This document shows, one piece after another, positions 58,970 to 64,000 of a DNA stretch of 64,000 nucleotides. Below the pieces are notes generated by a model. The model saw nothing but the letters and a program-made list of their open reading frames with translations. It did no database searches and had not been told where the DNA came from. The stretch spans positions 18,933,496 through 18,997,495 of the forward strand of contig OY855904.1 in NCBI GenBank assembly GCA_963693305.1, written 5' to 3'. The DNA comes from Meandrina meandrites (Eukaryota; Cnidaria; Anthozoa; Scleractinia; Meandrinidae). Position 1 is the stretch's first letter, and the number at the start of each line of letters is the position of its first letter. The translations under genes and the position numbers were made by a program.

Positions 58970-61000
58970 GGAAAAAACACGTCGGAGGGGAAAAAGGAAA
59001 AGAAAAAAAGATCGTGCGCGTGCCCGACCGCGTGATGAACTCTTGCCCTTCCTGCTGTCTAATACAGTAAACCAACGCATTGAGCTAACCTAACACATAG
59101 ATCCGCAACCCGTACATGTGTCTGGAGCGTTATGCATTATTGCCTTGCGGAGTCCGGGCAGCGATTTAAGTGTAATTTTAAGAGGGTTAAAGGATGCTAG
59201 GGATAGAAGAAAGAAAATTATTTTCGGAACACCACCAAAATATTTTCATATTTTCTTCTTATACTGCTGCTGTATTTCATCATGCAAAATAGTCGTAGTC
59301 GCAAAGAGACCTTTGATTAATAATATGACATATTAGTAAAAACAGCTTCCTTTTCATCTGATTTCAAAACAAAAGCTAGGCTCGATCTCGATTACTAGTC
59401 ACTCACGCGTCCAGCCGTCTCTTCTCAGGTAGGAAAAAATAACAGCACTTGTGAGAGTGGCGGAAATCGAGCCTCAACAAAATCTAAATCTTTCGCAAGC
59501 AGATCCAAATTATAATGTCGTGCATTTCAATTTCCCGCGAAGAGCATTTACTACTGTCAAAATTGATGCGGCGTTGAATATCTTTGACGAGGTAGATTTA
59601 GTCGACAGATAACGTTATAATTGACCAATAGGAATTTTCCGTTGTTGGGAGAACGGAAAATTCGAAATTAACTCAGTATGGAAAGCTGACAGTCGTTTCT
59701 TTTAGCTTCTCTCCCCAGTCTCACTCTCCATTTTGACGGTGGCTCCAGACCCTACCCCTTCCGCGAAGGCGCGTGTTGGAACTCCGCTACTAAGAGGAAG
59801 ACACGGGGGCTGAATCTGGATGTCTTTTTCTTGATATGAATTTAAAATATTGTCCTCACAACAATTTGCTCAGACATTGTATTGTTTTAAGGAGTGTAGA
59901 GCCAAAATACGGCAACAATAATATGCATTTTTAAGGGATTTAACAGTTTGACAATAAAAGTTATACTCCAGAGACCTTTTACGTGCAGTATTCAAGCACT
60001 TCACCTGATGAATTGCAACAATTTTAATTTGCAAACAAATCTGCCATCTTTTTGAGCGCACTAAACTCTGCGCGCAAAAACCTTTATTCTGAAAAGACTG
60101 CACGCAGTTCTTTTCGCTAATCAGAGCCGACAGGGAACACTAATTGAATAGTTATAGTTCTAATTAAGCTTGGAATCAACGAAAGGAGGTTTATATACTA
60201 CTGAAGAAGGCAGACGGCTCGAGCCTTGCTTTCTTAACTGAAGCATGGATACTCAATTCAGTTATGGCTGTAACAGCAACTGAAAGCTGAACCAGCTTCG
60301 TCGCTAAATCAAAGCTGTGTCAACTAGCAGTTGGCCCACTGATCGAGCATGCCTGAGAAGATAAAACTACCTCCGCTTCTCTTTATTATGGTCAACAACT
60401 TGACAGACTCCTCAAAGACGGAGTACTGTTACAACTTTACACCAAAGGAAAAAGCTAGCCTGTTCCAGGCTCTCAGACAGTCCCCTTCATTTTTTCTTCG
60501 CTCGCTTCGCTTGCGATCGCCCCACTGACTGAAGGAAAAACTTGTTCAATCCCACATCAAACTAGCTTGCCTCAAGCTTACTGCATATATATATCCTTCC
60601 TTATGAGATCATCAAAATTGTGGATACTAACTGTGTCATATAAAAATAGACGTTTATACTCTTTACATTGCTCTGGCTTCTGACGAACTCGACGGAGTTC
60701 TCTCTTGTTAATTATCAGTTCTATCGCACGTGCTTTCTTTGCTCTCGGCGGTAAAATCAGTTTACACTATCCAACGCATTTCGGCCTCCGATGTAACAAG
60801 ATGGTGGCACGATACACATTCTGTTACAGGGGGTTGTCCATGTTCAACCACTCAGTAACACCCAAAACAAGGCCAAAATCCGCAATGTATACTCCTAAAC
60901 GAGACGGCAAACACACTGAACATTTTACATGGAGTCTTCCGGGACCTCGACGACTTAATTCGATTTTCAGTTCTTCCCTATATTTGAGTTGCCTTTCTGT
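58970..61000. other. Intergenic, small repeat fragments only
   Basis: Fragments: TAGCCTGTTCCAGGCTCTC at about 60458 (short inverted repeat seen in this genome's foldback tails) and a piece of the GAGAC element near 60858-60905. No gene supported; the plus-strand frame at 60705-61058 runs over that repeat. Confidence 0.4.
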
Positions 61001-61906
61001 TAATCCGTTTTGGTTGTGCGAAGATGTTGAAAAGTCGGTTCCTTTTATGGATTTCTAAGTTATATTTTTCCATAAGATCAAAAGGGCACCAACGATCTAA
61101 ATAATATTAGATTAGGAAAACGAGTTGAAAACGTGAACATCATATAAATGAGAGAAAAGATTAGACATATTATTTTGGAGGGCACCACTGGTGGGATAGG
61201 GTGAACGCCCAAGGCGGGCCCACATCACGAGACATGCGCGAGTTTTGACCATATATCAATGAATGCATATATTTGAGTGTCTGTCTAAGATAGCAGAAAA
61301 CGACCACTAAATGGGAACATTATATTTAAGCTAGTAAAAATACTAAAATCGAAAATAAGTTGTTTTTTTTGTGTATACATCATATTACTAAAATTTAAAA
61401 TTAGTTTAAAAAATGCTAAAAATATTGACGTATTTAAATTTTTACTCTAGACCTTGAAACATTACAAAAAATACAATTACTACAATGACCGTCGGTCAGC
61501 ACAGCGTTTAATTCTAACAAATATATTTTTTGCCTGTGCGATATGTCAAGGAGCGGTTAACTCGTTTTTAAAAAAGAGTAAATAACGGCACATAGTGCCT
61601 TCGGTTGGCGATGTCGGCAACAAACTAATTTTACGACCTAACTATCTATCGCATTTCCTAAATGCGTTGTTACAAGGTCTCATTTAGCAATAACGTCATC
61701 TCACGTTTCTTGAAATCTAATAAATCTTATTCATTTGAATATCATTTTTATATTTTGCTGACAATCAGGTAAACAAGTGATGTTCAGTGCAAAACGAGCA
61801 CGAGCACTCGTGACAAAGCATCAGTAAAGCGCAATGGCGTGACTCCATTGTCGACATTTGTCACGCAATCGCGTGCTATCAGTTGCTTAGCAACTTCGAG
61901 ACGAGC

Positions 61907-64000
61907 TTAACATGCCGTAGTCTGGTCAGCTGTATTACTTGTTTCCCCAATTGCCAGTCCATCTTCATCAGAAAGCTTGTCGTTGCAGTAATATGCCTTT
62001 GACTCATCAAGTGATTCAAAATCCAAATACGGTGTGTCCTCCTGCAACATTTGTTCCAGTGATTTCGTTGCACTTTCAAATGTGGGTCTTCCACTTGGTT
62101 CTTCCTTCCAACAATCTAACACCAGCTGATATCTGAAAAAGGGAAAGCTTGATTACTATCGCTAGACTGCGAGCAGACTATAATTAACAACTACTCCCGG
62201 AAGTGGAGGTGGCCAGTGGTGCATATTCGCGGCGAGGTAAATATCCACCACTAGCCACCGACACTGAGGTGAATAGTTCTTTTAGTGTTAATATAATCCA
62301 TCAAATATTTTTCGCGCGCGTGATTGGTCTTAACGCATCACGTGATGTAGCCAAGACTGAGTAGTGGTGGATATTTACCGAGCCGCGAAGCGGCGAGTTT
62401 AATATCCACCACTAGCCACCGATACTGAGGTGAATAATTGTTTTAGTATATACCACATAAGATGAATGATTGGCGGACCAAAACATTACTTTCGGCACCC
62501 AAAGAGACACGCGGAGCCATTTTGTTTCTCTTCGGCTAGCTAGCACTGCTCGGAGGTGAATAGTAATTTTGCTAATCACCTCCGAGTTAACCAATCAGCG
62601 CGCACGGAAAGCACTATTCACATATGTGGTATATGCTAACATCCGATATTATTCACCTCCACTTCGGTGAATAATTGTTACCCACTAATAAGTGATATTC
62701 CCCAGATTTCGAACTTTGTGATTTACGTTCGCACGTTTAGCTTTTATCCCGAGCAAATCCAGTAAATTATTAAAATGAATAGTACTAAACATTTTGAAGT
62801 AGACTAGCAATATTTTGAGCGGAAGTAGAATAACTTTGACGTTTAAAAAGCTTTGAGAAAAGGTCTCCCAAAATGCGGCCTTGTGTAAAACCTCCATTTG
62901 GCTTCAAAAATGTGCACGGATATTTGTCCTTGGACATTATCTGTTCCTCGAAGCTCAGTTTTCCTCGAGCTTCGCTCTCAGAAAACTAATCGTTTTCTCG
63001 GAACAAATAATGTCCGTGAATAGTTTCGCAGTGTAAAGCAATGAGATAATATAGCCCAAAAGGATTTTTTTAAACCTCATTTATTCCTGTGAACGAATAC
63101 AGTTTACAGATTACAGTTTTTTTACGTGACATGTGCGTAGTTCACTGGGTAAAATATCGACGGAGTTTACTGAAAGTGACTATCTTGTCGATGACACATA
63201 CATTATGGGCGTGATACTTTATAGTTTAGTGTTTCAATACATTCAGAATACTATATAACACAAGAACTAAAAACTACAGTATTGAAGAAAAGATATTTTA
63301 TTAGTATTTCTGTCGAGGATCTATCGGCTGAAAGTTGCCCCTTGGAAATTTGATGTTCATCAAACAAATACTAGAACGAGAAGCGCAGCGCAATTAAAGA
63401 TGTCATGGGTATTTTCCTCGAATGGGCACTATATATATAGGCTGATATGGGCACTTCTAACAAACCGTCCAATATAGCGAACATACATTGTAAAGCCAGT
63501 CAGTTCTCTCTCGTAAAGACACCGGCTGGCTAAATTTTGTTTAAGTTACGTAACGCTTGTAACGAATACCGTAAAGTTCCGGTTATAAGCCCCCCCCCCC
63601 CCGGTTACAGGCCCATCTAAACTGGAAACAAAAAAATACATCCGGTTATAACCCCCCTTGATATAAGCCCCCTCTCCTGGATGACAGTACTGAACAGGGC
63701 TAAATGTTGCTTTATTTTGACTTTTTAACCCAAAAACGTATTTCGATCAACACTGCCGTGACTCGTTTCGAAACATTTTTTTATTCCGCTTATAAGCCCC
63801 CCGGATATAAGCCCCTCTGCTTATAAGCCCACCCAAAACCCCTTACGAAGTTGTATAAGCCCAGGGCTTATAACCGGAATTTTACGGTATTAGAACTGAA
63901 AAGAGCGAGTTCGTTTAATAAATTCTAACATAGCTACTTACAGTTGATCAGAACACGTGTCTGGTTTGTCCATCCGGTATCCAGTCTTGAGAAGATTGTA
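61907..64000 (-). CDS. Second receptor tyrosine kinase copy, 3' end only
   Basis: Last coding exon 61907-62132 (226 bases, same length as in copy 1) and part of the previous exon from 63942 to the window edge, in the same phase and with the same donor and acceptor. The encoded end reads [17 protein letters not shown] and so on, differing from copy 1 at few residues (S to G in EEPSERP, E to D in CNEKLS, R to G in DEDRLA). Frame intact to the same TAG/TAA position, so no sign of a pseudogene in what can be seen. The remaining exons lie beyond 64000. Confidence 0.85.
62205..63020. mobile_element. Nested foldback repeats, including copy 2 of the 8.2-kb repeat
   Basis: From 62291 (ATCCATCAAATATTTTTCGC) and again from 62690 (TGATATTCCCCAG) to the hairpin TGTCCTTGGACATTATCTG near 62928 it follows 8229-8707. 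A second repeat with TGGATATTTACC/GGTAAATATCCA and CACCTCCGAG motifs interrupts it at about 62360-62690 and borders it on the left. Absent from the same intron in RTK copy 1. Confidence 0.65.
63567..63890. mobile_element. MITE with TACCGTAAA ends in the RTK copy 2 intron
   Basis: The inverted ends TACCGTAAAGTTCCGGTTAT and inverse (one mismatch) are followed by TAAGCCC on each side. A TA duplication suggests Tc1/mariner. Several TATAAGCCCC units inside and a C-run of about 14 at the left end. Absent from copy 1. Confidence 0.75.

Larger units (their letters stand above)
61004..64000. repeat. Segmental duplication, unit 2 (extends past window)
   Basis: Matches 21190-23567 with insertions in the intron (62170-63050 and 63567-63890). 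Exon parts are nearly identical; downstream flank more diverged. Confidence 0.8.

Noticed and set aside
60705..61058. 117-codon plus-strand frame
   Set aside because: Overlaps a piece of the GAGAC repeat found at 31.4 kb and has no domain or splice context.

Overview
This is eukaryotic genomic DNA, AT-rich, with multi-exon genes, GT-AG introns, and many transposons and foldback repeats. The gene content points to an anthozoan cnidarian, most likely a stony coral: a ciliary CFAP53 orthologue, a receptor tyrosine kinase (RTK) with a TSP1 ectodomain, a methuselah-like/adhesion-type GPCR with a somatomedin-B-like domain, and a repetitive secreted peptide precursor. I have no alignment to a named species. 

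Layout: (1) 126-7812, + strand, the last nine coding exons of CFAP53, ending at a clear stop. (2) 7.8-19 kb, intergenic, with several MITEs, a tRNA-derived SINE and a nested MITE-in-MITE. (3) 19072-20358, + strand, a two-exon secreted precursor of 190 aa holding eight C-x5-C loops, four of them CPPGYWC, separated by basic residues. (4) 22062-38844, - strand, a complete 11-exon RTK of 809 aa (signal peptide, TSP1, two related Cys-rich modules, one membrane span, split kinase). Its introns carry a 4.25-kb foldback transposon with a Penelope-like remnant and other elements. (5) 39-44.8 kb and 56.4-58.6 kb, related copies of an unrecognised repeat block, in places giving empty sites that prove individual insertions. 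(6) 44.87-46.16 kb, a 5'-truncated LINE. (7) 50305-55576, - strand, a complete 8-exon seven-transmembrane receptor of 827-830 aa with an in-frame 153-bp internal duplication. (8) 61907-64000, - strand, the 3' end of a second RTK copy; the shared sequence includes intron and downstream flank, so it is a segmental duplication.

The splice phases of the three complete gene models close without a frame break (573, 2430 and 2484 coding bases), which is the main support for them. The most interesting locus is the CPPGYWC peptide precursor. It looks like a neuropeptide or other secreted-peptide precursor giving small disulfide rings, and one of the eight loops is split exactly by the intron. The RTK (duplicated, with a long acidic kinase insert) and the GPCR are both cell-surface receptors, but nothing in the sequence ties them to the peptide. 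Long runs of G or C mark the edges of many mobile elements.
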